From Nymphaea colorata (lineage: Eukaryota > Streptophyta > Magnoliopsida > Nymphaeales > Nymphaeaceae), in NCBI RefSeq assembly GCF_008831285.2, contig NC_045141.1, positions 8,915,353-8,979,352 on the forward strand: a stretch of DNA of 64,000 bases. Direction: 5' to 3'. Positions 36,438-47,376 of the stretch are shown piece after piece. The notes below the pieces were generated by a model. It saw nothing but the letters and a program-made list of their open reading frames with translations, made no database searches and had not been told where the DNA came from. The translations under genes and the position numbers were made by a program. The stretch's first letter is position 1, and every line of letters begins with the position of its first letter.

Positions 36438-38314
36438 TTGGATTACAAGAAAGAAGAACCTGAGAAGGAGGAAGGGTGTGACACCAGAACTGAGAAGCAA
36501 GGTCATCGTTTGTTTGGACAGGTCTACTCTAGACGAGGTGCCTGGACAGAGGAGGTAACTAATGGTGCGAGGTCTACTTCCAATCCCAATGCCATTCCTT
36601 CCCTGGATGAACCAAGTCCTACCTTGAAGACTCAAGATGGGGTTGAAAAAGAAAATGAAGAACTTCTCATTGCCCTAAGAAAGGGTGTCAGGTTATGTAC
36701 TCAACACCTAATTGGTAATTTTGTATCTTATTCTAGACTTAGCAAGGATTACAAGTGTTTTGTATCTTCTCTTTCTTTGGCTATGATTCTCAAGTCCGTT
36801 GCTGAAGCTCAAAGTGATTCCAAGTGGGCTGATGCTATGAAAGAAGAAATGGAAGCCTTGAGAAGAAACATGACATGGGAAGTTGTGAAGATTCCTGAGG
36901 CGGCTCACTTGGTTGGTTCCAAGTGGGTGTATACCATTAAGTATAAACCGGATGGAAGTGTTGAAAGATACAAAGCTCGTCTTGTAGCCAAGGGGTTTAG
37001 TAAAAAATATGGGATTGATTACTTAGAGACTTTTACTCCAGTTGCGAAAATGAAGACAGTTAGAGTTGTTATGTCCCTAGCTGTGATGAAAGAGTGGAGG
37101 ATGTACCAACTCGATGCTAAGAATGCTTTTCTCAATAGTGATCTCGAAGAAGAAGTGTATATGTGTATGCCCCCAGGATATGATGAACCAGAAAAATGTT
37201 GTAAGCTGAAAAAGGCCTTATGTGGCCTCAAGCAGTCACCCATAACATGGTTCGAACGGCTCAGACGAGTGTTGCAACATCATGGGTACAATCAAGGGAA
37301 TGGAGACCACACTCTATTTGTGAAGAAAAAAAGAGGGCAGGGTCACTCTTTTACTTGTCGATATGGATGACATGATTGTCACAAGAGATGATGAGGAGGA
37401 GATCATCAAGTTAAAAGTGTTACTGGCTGCTGAATTTGATCTCAAGGATCATGGCAAACTGAGGTATTTTCTTGGTATAGAGATTGCTAGTTCTAGTACT
37501 GGCCTTGTGCTAAACCAAAGGAAATACACATTAGATCTGTTGGAGGAGACTGGTGAACTGGGGTGTAGACCCGCTTCTACCCCACTTGATACTGGAGACA
37601 AGTTAAGCCTTAGATATAGAGAGTTGCTCTGTGAAGAAGCTAAGGGAAGATATCAATGTATGGTTGGAAAGTTGATTTATCTTACCCTTATGAGACCAGA
37701 TATCACTTTTGCGGTGAATGTACTGAGTCAATTCATGCATGTACCTACTGATGCACACCTGAAGGCTGTGGACAGAATATTGTGCTATTTGAAGAGAAAT
37801 CTTGGCAAAGGAGTCTTGTATGTGAAACAAGAGACTGTAGAAATCGAGGGGTATTCCGATGCAGACTGAGCAGGTTGTGCTGATACTAAATGGTCTATCA
37901 CACGGTATTGTGTCTACTTGGGAGGAAATCTTGTTGTCTGGAGGAGCAAGTGACAAGATGTGTGTTCTCGATCTAGTGCTGAGGTTTGCTATGGGAGTGT
38001 CAGAGTTACTATGACTGAAAATATTGCTGACGGATATCGGGATAGGGATTGAAGGACCTATGAAGATGTACTGTGACAACAAGTCTACAATCAACTTAGT
38101 CAACAACCCTGTACTACACGACAGAACAAAGCATGTTGAGATTGAACGTCACTTCATTCGTGAAAGGATTGATGGTAAAGAGTTAGTCTTACCTTACATG
38201 AAGTCTGCAGACGAAACTGCTGATGTTCTGACGAACGCTCTATCTTCAACTTCGTTCGAGAGAAATGTATCCAAGTTGGACATGTTTGATATGTATGCCC
38301 AACTTGAGGAGGAG
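36438..38314 (+). pseudogene. Copia A2 reverse transcriptase and RNase H, catalytic motif changed
   Basis: RT shows WADAMKEEMEALRRNMTWEV, GSKWVYTIKYKPDGSVERYK, ARLVAKGFSKKYGIDY, QLDAKNAFLNSDL and GLKQSPITWF. The YVDD box is DMDD at 37360-37371 in both assembly copies, so polymerase activity is lost. Copy 1 has an extra T just before it that copy 2 lacks. RNase H has a stop after GYSDAD (37867), a second stop at about 37950, and a damaged SSAEVCYGS region, then MKMYCDNKSTINLVNNPV and a terminal MFDMYAQLEEEC. Confidence 0.88.
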
Positions 38315-39143
38315 TGTATATGCATATGCCACCAGTCCAGAGCATTGTCAAGAGACTTGGGTGTGGGTACAGGTCAGTGCATATATGTATGTACATATAT
38401 GTATATATACTCCCAGTTATATATATGCTTATAGCTTACTTCGCAGCTATGTGAGGAAGAAAATTTTATTTTCAAAAGAGAAATTAATTAGATGCCATGT
38501 CAACACGACGCTGGTGCTGGTGCAGCTCCAACACGCACCCCAACCATGTCCTTGTGTCCTTTCTTATGCAAGTTCAAAATATTTTCCATTTTTTTCGTCT
38601 CCATGTCCCTTTCTTTCTTTATGTATAGTAATAAAAGTAAAAAGAAATGACAGATTAAGCTAAGAAACAGTCTAAAATTATATATATTATGAATGTGTAT
38701 ATACAATTATACACCCTCGCCGCACCCTTGCAGATTAATATGTATTCTCATTTAATTGTATTTAGCCACACAGATATATGGGGAAAAGAAATTTATGTTT
38801 CCAAAACAGAAATTAGTTAGATGTTTTGCTAATTAAGCATGATGGTCTCTCTCTCCCTCTCTCTCTGTGATGACCAAGAAAGAGTGAGTGAAACTCCCAT
38901 TCCAAGATACTCAAGTTTTTAGAAAAGTATTAGTAAGATGATATGAAGTCATCTCTTCCAAATGATATTTACTATTAAAAGTCTTTCCAAAAAAAAGTGA
39001 GACCTGGACAACATTTTCTAAGGAAATGAACACTAAAAGATATTTAAGTCTAAAAAAAAAGAGTTAAATAAGATGACCTAAATGCATCTCTAGCTCTCAA
39101 CAATACAATAAAGACACTTGCAATTCAAACAGAATACAAATTA
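38315..39143. other. Post-element flank with second R1 repeat copy
   Basis: 38528-38730 is the right-hand R1 copy (see 33060-33335). The remainder, with a CTCTCTCT run near 38850, is unassigned. Confidence 0.6.
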
Positions 39144-39201
39144 TTATGCTTGGGGCCTATTTTGATATATATATATATATCAAAATAGGCCCCAAGCATA
39201 A
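39144..39201. repeat. Perfect 58-bp palindrome
   Basis: Begins TTATGCTTGGGGCCTATTTT, ends in its exact reverse complement, with (AT)n at the centre and no unpaired base. The same structure is at 52830-52887 in the duplicated contig. Confidence 0.95.
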
Positions 39202-39549
39202 AGTATAACCTGAGTCCAGCCAGCTCATTATGGATGTGAAACCCTTCAAGGCATCTCCACGTATCACATAGCTACCAACAAAGCTCTCAATACCCTTATA
39301 AAAGCATGGTTGATGTTTTCAAGTAACATGCAATAAAGAAAGCTCCTAAGCATCCCAGACAATTCAATGATATACACAAAATAAAGGATAAGTCTAACAC
39401 ACCAAGTGGAAAAATTGAAGCATATTACATGTGGAATCATAGACATTCCATCTTTATTCATAAAAAGTGTTAAATATAACAGCAAAGATTGCATAAATTC
39501 AATTAGAAGAATACGTAATCACAACGCTCCAATATAATGGTCGACTCAC

Positions 39550-40077
39550 CTGATTGGAAGCATAAAAAGAACTCCTGCCACAAACAGTATTTTGGTGAGC
39601 AAAGGAAGACTAGGCACTAAAATGCAGAAAAGAAGGTTGGTCATGCAATGAAACATGAATTTAAATGTGAAGACTGAGTAGTGAGCACTTACTCTTTGGT
39701 TGGCACATGAAGATACTTCATGAAAGCTTCAGGAAACTGCTCAAAAAGCTCATGAACAGCATCAACAGAATGAATCTGAAACCAGAAAGTGAAAATGTTG
39801 AAGGAACAACAGATTATCAATCTGGAAGGAAAATTAATAAAGCAAGCACTCCATACTAAAATTTATAAATTAATTATTTCAGACACATAAAATAACTTGG
39901 TGTAAAAATATCAACTTAGAGCAACAATATCTCAAAAAACCAAGCAAAACTCATGATTTCCAAGCAAAAAGCTAAACACTATCACACTAAGATAAATAGA
40001 TGAACAACATACCTCGCTAGACCATCACTTGCCCCAAGCAAGAAGCCAACAATTACAGAAAAGAGTGCATAGAAAAT
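39550..40077 (-). pseudogene. Three exons of an unidentified membrane-protein gene
   Basis: Minus-strand exons 40077-40013 (FYALFSVIVGFLLGASDGLA, hydrophobic), 39775-39693 (HSVDAVHELFEQFPEAFMKY then LHVPTKE) and 39609-39550 (LPLLTKILFVAGVLFMLPI, hydrophobic). Each is bounded by CAG or TAG and GTATGT, GTAAGT or GTGAGT. Two predicted transmembrane segments flank an acidic soluble segment. I do not recognise the family. The exons read open in both contig copies. Whether the gene is complete elsewhere cannot be judged. Confidence 0.5.
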
Positions 40078-41099
40078 CTGAAAATTGAGAAGATAAATCT
40101 GCAAATAATAGCATATCAGTACGAGACAGCAGGAAAAAGAACTATTCAAAATCAAAGACAATGAGCCACTGCAGGACATTTTCATGAATTGTCAACGAAA
40201 ACAAGGAAAAATGGTTCTACAACCAACAATATGGAAAAACTTAACCACCTGAAACAAACTTTTTAGCTGACACACAATCATAAGAACCCAAACTATTAAG
40301 TTAAGCTTATGAATTTGACGGTATGCAAGAACCAGAAACACCCTATTCTCCTAAATCACAATTCACCTACAGAAGTTTTGACTTTGCACACCTTGACTAA
40401 CCACATAACATTAATCAATAAAATCTAAAAAATGCATAGATACAAAAGAATCATCAATAAAGGAAATTAACAAATTTCTAGCAAAAACTGAGCTTTATGA
40501 AACATATTGAGGTATATACAGCACTATCTGTAAAGAACTATCTAAAGAGGAAGAGAGGTTGTAGCTCATATGAACATGTCAACAACATTAGGTCTGCCAA
40601 GCACTGCTACTGTCATGGGAAACTTTAGGTTATTTATAAGCATCCTCGTAGTCTAAGGCTCTCCAGAACCTAACGAGCTTAGCAGCTGATGTTCCCTTCA
40701 AAGCCAAAAAAGATTTCAAGTACACAGCCAACAAAATTTCAGTGAACTTAAGGCACAACCCCATCTCCACACTTGGGCAACCCAAGCTAGGGCTTTGAAA
40801 AATCAGTAATAGAAATATAAAGAACATAATACATGTATACACACTCCAAATTCTGCCACATAAGTGTCCATGTCGACCATAAATAGGACCTAGGCAGTCA
40901 TAAAGTAGTTACATAGTGTATGTGGCACCTCCTCTAGCTGCAACTTCATTCAGCCGTTGGCGCCACAAGCAAATGCCGGAAACCTTGTTCCTCTTTGTTT
41001 GATATAGCTAATTGCCATTTTGTGCTGCTCAACTACCAGCCAACACGTACCCTTCAGTCCATCTCTTTAGAAGCCGATGCTAAGGATTGGCTGAGTTGT
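40078..41099. other. Intron or intergenic sequence
   Basis: No confident feature. A 70-codon minus-strand open frame at 40842-40630 (ends KLVRFWRALDYEDAYK) has an exon-like second half but no recognised family. Confidence 0.35.
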
Positions 41100-41480
41100 C
41101 TCTACCATAGTCACAAATAACGTCTCGGAGTTTTAAACGGTGAGGTTTTCTCGGGTATAATACGGAGAGCTTGAAAACAATGAGAAAAAAAGGGAAAAAT
41201 ATGGTAAATTTTAAAATTTTAAAATACTAAAAATGGTGGAAAAAATAAGTGAGAAACTAATAATACAAACATCACAAGATAAGTATATTTGCAACAATAA
41301 AAGTAGAAAATGAAAAAAAACTGTTTGGCATTAAAAAAAGTAAAAACACGAAAAAACACGTTAAAAATGTGTTTTTTCGTTTTAACGTTTTTTTCAAAAA
41401 AACATGTTTTTCTAAGTTTTAAGCAGCCATTTAATTTTTCGCGCTTTTTCTTTTTGGAAAAACGTGTTTTCTGAGAATAT
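41100..41480. repeat. Dispersed repeat, second locus (contig 1 version)
   Basis: Related to 18893-19275. This version has several homopolymers one base shorter than at 54790-55170. Confidence 0.65.
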
Positions 41481-42769
41481 GGCCTCTACTCATCATTGGC
41501 CTTCAATTGCCAACAAGTTTGTGCATATGCGCAGTTTTCATATTCCCACTTGGTCACCATCTTCAGTCCCACAAGCCAAGTTATGAGTTTCATCTCCTAC
41601 ACCACATGCTATCATGAATCATACCTCAATGTAGCATGGCCAAGCCCTTAGCACCAGGCCATGCCAACTGCTAAGTCACTAACTTGCTATCAAATGGCCA
41701 TTCCATCATTGGCCAATTCAACATCTAATGTCCACCCATTATTCCAAGTCTTGCCAACTGCCTTCATGCTTGGCCTTCTCATAGGTGTTGCGGGTGCTAC
41801 ATTCTCAAGTGCCTCAATGTATGTCACTAGAGAACTAGATGCGCCGAGGCAATGAGTAGACCTAGAGCTTAGGCATGCCTAGGCTGGACTAAGCGCTCTA
41901 AATGAAAAAGATAAAAATAAAAATGTAAAAGCTAATAAATGCAACCAAATATTATTATATACAGTCACATATATAAACATATACATGATTATATACAGTC
42001 ACAGAAAGACTGACAAAATAATACAAACTAAAGACTGTTAAATAATACAAAATTTATTCATATAAATACGCGTACAATAACATCAGGTCTCTCTCTCTCT
42101 GGTTGGTCCACCAAAGCTATTGTGATAGACACCAAAGCTGCTTGCTTGTAATTGTGTCTCACTGAAGGATCAATAACTTAGTGGAAGGGTTGAAAGGGGA
42201 GAGGAAACTGACATTGGCCACCAACAACTTCTTGTTAAGATAAAGGTAAGTCGTTTTGGATTGGGTCTAACCTAAACCCAACCCAAAATGTACCGTCATG
42301 TGTCTGCGTTGTGGTTTGGTGCATCAATGCAGGTACTAGAGCCTTATCAGTTATCTCATACCCATGTTACATGACAAGACTTAGTTTGTCAACTGAATGC
42401 ATAGGCTACTAAGCATCTAGGCTTCTTAGGCAGCATTCTACGCACTTTCAAATGGTAAGTCACCTACAACTGGCTAGCTTAGTTGATCAGCTAGGTTACC
42501 ATAAGCTTTTTAAGCTTTACAATTATCCATGTATACTACTGATGCACAATAACAATAATATAACCAACTGCAAGAAAAATAGTCTAAGATCTGACATCCC
42601 CATCCAATACATAACTTTGAGAGCCGAAATCTTACTTGTGCATGACTTTATCACAAATTTACAAGTTAACGAGGAGCCTAGTGATGTGAACCTACTCAAG
42701 GCTCTATCAGCTGCCTCGGTCAGCAAAGGGCATACGACCAGGGATGACGCACCAACTCACCTGTAGAGG

Positions 42770-43180
42770 CTATAGATAGTAGCTGCAACCCATCAGTTGG
42801 CCGACCAGAATGTCACGACCAAGAGATATATTGAGGACCCAGACCCTAGAGCTGGTGGAACCGCTGCCCTAAGCCGAATCATCTACCCAAGATCACTCAG
42901 GGTAGCCTACAGACCGAATCCTAAGACTCAAGACACTTAAAAACAACAACAAAGTAAATAATCCGCCGGACAAAAACCCCAGCTTGACTCTATCCTGGGA
43001 CGAGGATACAGGTATGGTTAACCCAATCCCGGTTTTAGAACCTACTACAAGCACTAGGAGGAAGGCTGACACGACTACGAGGGATATGGGATCCAATCAC
43101 GACTCACAAGACTTGACCCAAACAAACTTACAGAATCATAGACTACAGGATGAGGAGGGTAGTCTACCACGGTGAAGGTG
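42770..43180 (+). other. Unassigned coding-like stretch at end of contig 1
   Basis: Contains the same sequence as 56517-56894 but with frame-breaking single-base differences (for example an extra T after GACACT). See that entry. Confidence 0.35.
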
Positions 43181-43204
43181 ACGGGGGTGGAAGCTGCTGG
43201 GGAT

Positions 43205-43304
43205 NNNNNNNNNNNNNNNNNNNNNNNNNNNNNNNNNNNNNNNNNNNNNNNNNNNNNNNNNNNNNNNNNNNNNNNNNNNNNNNNNNNNNNNNNNNNNNNN
43301 NNNN
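43205..43304. other. Assembly gap (100 N)
   Basis: Exactly 100 N, a conventional unknown-size scaffold gap. Confidence 1.
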
Positions 43305-46292
43305 CCAAGATGCAGTCGCTTCCCAAGATCTATTGAGAACTAACAAGCCAAAGGAGGTTAAAAGAATAGGGAATACAAAATTCGATCCCAAGTCAGACAC
43401 AACCCAACTGAATATATCCCTTAGGACCGAAATACAAGTGGAATGTCCCTCCCAAATTTTCAAACCTACTACAATCAAGAGTGGGATGTGAGGCTTTACA
43501 AGCGTTCTCGGTACAATTTTGAACTATCCTTCACTCAACAATCATTCATCCATGCCAAACCATTCATGCAATCCGTAGAATGAGCAATACACACCCTTCG
43601 CCCTAGGTAAGTCCAACAGCTTGGGAATGTGTCCTCGGCTAAACAAGCTTTAGAGGATCCACTACAACTGCAAACACGAAGGTTGGCTGGAAATAGAATG
43701 CACCCTCCCATGCAACTATAGGGGGGTTCAGATGTACCTTGTTGGAGCTAGTCCAGCACTCACCGAGGAAGAAGGCCAATACAATCCTTGTATTGAGCAC
43801 TTCTCCACAGGTTCAGATCTTGCGCACAGCAAGATGGTGATCTCCAGTTGAGTCCTCCTCTCCGAATCACCTCAGCTCGCAAGGAAATACAACAGATCAC
43901 AGTCACATCAAATCAGAAGTACAGGAAGCTAGTAAGTTCTGCACTTCATCGGATTACAGTAGAAACCCCTATTTTGAGTGAACTAGGAGGTAGCAGACGC
44001 TGGATAGATGCCAGTGCTCGTCCCTTCAATGGTCAGCTCCACAGCAGCTCACGTCTTCCTGCTGATCAGTCTCTCCTTGCTTGTTCAGTTCTGTGACAGC
44101 AGCTTACAGAAGCACAAAATCACAGTAGGCGATGGTACAATGATAACGAGGGAACTCGGAAGGTTTAGGAGCGTCACGAAGGATCAATTGAACCCCTGTT
44201 AAGTGATGAATTAGGGGAAAACAGGTGCCCCGTTTAGCGCCGACAGAGTGCTCTTCAAAAATACAGGTCCAACTCAAGAACAGGTGTGCAGCGGCGACTT
44301 ACATCAATGGATTTGATGTTGCGAATGAACCAGCCAATAAAGCAGATGTATATCTTGCAATTAATCACGATTCAAGGTCATGGAGAATGCACGTTCACCC
44401 AAATCTCTGGTTTCACGCAAATCTAAGATAGAAATTGGGGAAACTGGCGAGAATCACTCTCGCAGGTGTGAAGCCAGCTTCCATAACAGTGCTCTTTCAA
44501 AATCATATCTCCTCATCCAGATCTCCTAAAACCATGAAAATTTGTCTAGAGGAAGCTGAAATATGGAGGGATAGATGCTCCAAACCCAGCTCCAAAGTCT
44601 CTTCCAACAGCTAACTCGTTGAACTGAAAGTTGCACTTATTTCTGCCTAAAACAGCTTGTCTCAGATGCTCAAGCTGAGATCAGAAGTCGATCTCCTTCA
44701 AAAATTCATATCTTCACATCCAAAGCTTCTAAAATAGTGAAAATTGGTATGAATGAAGCTAAGTACTTGAGGATAGGCCAAAGATGCGTCTGATTCTGCC
44801 TGAAATAGTCTGTCGTAGGGCTCAGGCAACGTCTGGAGTCAGTCACCTTCAAAAATTTGCCAAAATACCGTAGCTCGGATTGAGCTGAAATTTGGACCAG
44901 TGATAGCTAAGATTCTGATGAACGAATGCCCAAAAATTCAGCTTCAAAGCAGCATCCAAAAGGTGAGTCATTGAGGATTGAAATCAGCCTAGTTTCTGAT
45001 GTCGCTCAAAACTGCGCCGCCTAATTCCACGATCCGCTGCCGTGATTCCGATCAGTTCCAGCGAGCTATCCAAAACAGCTCGGATTTCTCAAACTTCATC
45101 AGAATGTTCTTCATATTAGTTACAAAGACAACTGACTACTCTCAAATTCAGATCTTGCTCAGATCGTCGGGAATTCACAGATTAACAGAAATTTTTGTCA
45201 CTGCGCCTGTACATAATTCATCCTCTGTTCTTCGTCTTCAATCATCCAATTCCTCAACAGATTTCACTCCGTTGCTCGTCACAAGTAATCCACAACAATT
45301 AGATACAGAATGCGATAGAAGAACTGATCTCAACAAGAATTAAAGCCAATCTAAGTCATTCGTTAGGCGATCTGCCTGAAATCGTGCTCGCCGATCTCGT
45401 CAGCACTTCATTTCTTCTTCAGATCCTTCGATCTCAGTCAGATCAGACCGATCTATTCCTCTCGTTAGATAAGTTAAACTCAAATCGATCAGAACGTCAG
45501 CATCCTCTCCATTTCTGATCGGGTAACAGAAGATCTCGCGGTAGAATCTCCATGGAGTTAGAATTCTTACCGGCTGAAGATGTTCCTCTGGCTGTCGTGC
45601 AGTAGATCTGAGAGGCTCTCGGTGATCGGCGTCCACGCCCTCCATCGAGCTCACAATCCTCTGCCCTGGCCTCTAGATGTCCCGTGATGGAAGACATCTG
45701 CACCTTGGTCGGAATTGCACATTGCTCAAGATCCGTCACCTACATTTTCGGTAGAGTTCCCAGTTCCTCTCCTCTGGTTCTGCAGTCGTTCTTCTTTTCC
45801 AGCGAGGTTCCCTCTGCTGGCGAAGCTTTTGGCACACACCTAAGCAGCTCAAACACTCCACGCGGGAGAGAAAAGGGGTCTTTTCATTGATTCAATTTCA
45901 AAAGATATAATCTTTGGCGCAGTCTCCAGTTTATATACTACTGGACTGTCTCGGGTGCCACCTGCTGTCTCGGACTGAGACAAGTACAAAACCTGTAATG
46001 ACTCAACAAAATAGAAAACACTGACAATGACTCGGTCTGGGCTTGAACCCAACTGCGACGTGCTCAGGTTAGCCTGAGCTCTTGCTAGCTAAACCTGATC
46101 CTGACGCACACTGTGTTCAGCCCAGTCCGACTCAGCTCCTTTCAGCTCACGTAGTCTTCTTCAGTCCGAACTGTCCATCTCTGATCTTCGTCCCTAATAT
46201 TGCTGCTGGCCCATTGTGTGCTTATCCCTCGGCGTCGTCGGCTATACGTACACATAATACCCCAACTGTCACGGTGTCATGAAAGTGTTGTA

Positions 46293-46648
46293 TTAGCTCT
46301 GGGTAAGCTCGGACTGTTTTGATATGACTGCCTTACCCTTTCGACATAGTATGCTGCCCTTAACCGAATAATGTGGGATAGAACCTGCCTTTTGTTTCAA
46401 TGTTGCTTTCAGCAATCTAAGATTCTCAACCAAGTCTTGCTCAAGTGCAATCCTTTCCCATAGGTTTGTGCTAATCACGGATAATGTCATCAAGTTTTCG
46501 CCCACCCGTGATAGTGAATCGGTTGTGGTATTGTCCTGCCCCTTCTTGTGTTCTACTACAAAGTCACACACACGAGTTTGACAAGCCAATGTTGCTGGAT
46601 CGGAGTGCTCACTCTTTGGTTCATAAGTATTTGAGACTGTTATGGTAT
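46293..46648 (-). pseudogene. Ty3/gypsy fragment (contig copy 2 of 32560-32955)
   Basis: The same RNase H/integrase remnant, with extra single-base losses that shift the frame near 46570 (CACACACGAG for CACACCACGAG). Not an independent element. Confidence 0.85.
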
Positions 46649-46660
46649 GTCCGGACCACA

Positions 46661-46722
46661 TGCGGTGAAGGTAACGACTTTAGGCATGGCCAGCTCCCAG
46701 TGTGAAGGGCGGTGTGTACAAG
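46661..46722 (-). other. rrn16: Plastid 16S rRNA fragment (contig copy 2)
   Basis: Identical to 32957-33018. Confidence 0.8.
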
Positions 46723-47376
46723 CTATGTCACATAGACTCTTCAAAAAAGGGGCCACACCCGTGTTGACACGCACCCCAACCACATCTTTTTTTATGCAAG
46801 TTCAAAATAGTTTTCACTTTTTTTTTCTCCCTGTCCCTTTCTTTCTTTATGTATAGTAATAAAAGTAAAAAGAAAGTACAGATTTAAACTAAGAAAAAAA
46901 CTACAATTATATATATTATGAATACATACATTTATATATTATTACACCCTTGCCGCACCCTCACACCCAATTTTTTGGGATACGTCGCACCAGCACTCGC
47001 ACTTGCACAGGCACCCCGCACTCATGTGACATAGTGTACAGGGCTCGGGAATGAATTTATTGCCGTATGGCTGACCAGCGATTCTAGCTTCATGCAGGCA
47101 AGTCCTCATTCATAATTGGGCACGGATAAATGGACATTATAAAACTAATGTCGGGCCTTGCACATTTACTATACGTTAACACTCGCTCAATTAGTCAAGA
47201 ACTGGTTCCTACCTTATGTTTCTAAACAAATTCTTCTCAAGGATTCGTTGTAATTTGATTTACATAACTAAACGAAAAAGGCTTTTGATTAAATAACAAA
47301 ACCATCAGGCTTCAGCCTTATCCAGAGTACATCGCTAGCATAAACCAAAGGTTGACACACAATGGCAAGATAATAT

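Larger units (their letters stand above)
33677..38314 (+). mobile_element. Copia family A (copy A2), lacks 3' LTR
   Basis: 5' LTR 33677-33918 (TGTTGGAACG...TTTCTACA), PBS 33919-33930, gag-pol, and a decayed polypurine tract GAGGAGGAG at 38306-38314, after which no LTR follows. Coding regions carry nonsense changes, a frameshift shared by both assembly copies (near 35200), and active-site changes. It is the same locus as 47377-52001. Confidence 0.9.
29579..43204. other. Contig-overlap copy 1 (13,626 bp), end of the left contig
   Basis: Matches 43305-56924 base for base apart from scattered small indels. It ends exactly at the N gap. Offsets between copies: 13,726 at the start, 13,698 at 34040, 13,689 at 36438, 13,687 at 38024 and 40630, 13,720 at 43204. 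The last 2.2 kb of this copy is short of bases relative to copy 2 (for example GATGCGCC for GATGGCGCC). Confidence 0.93.
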
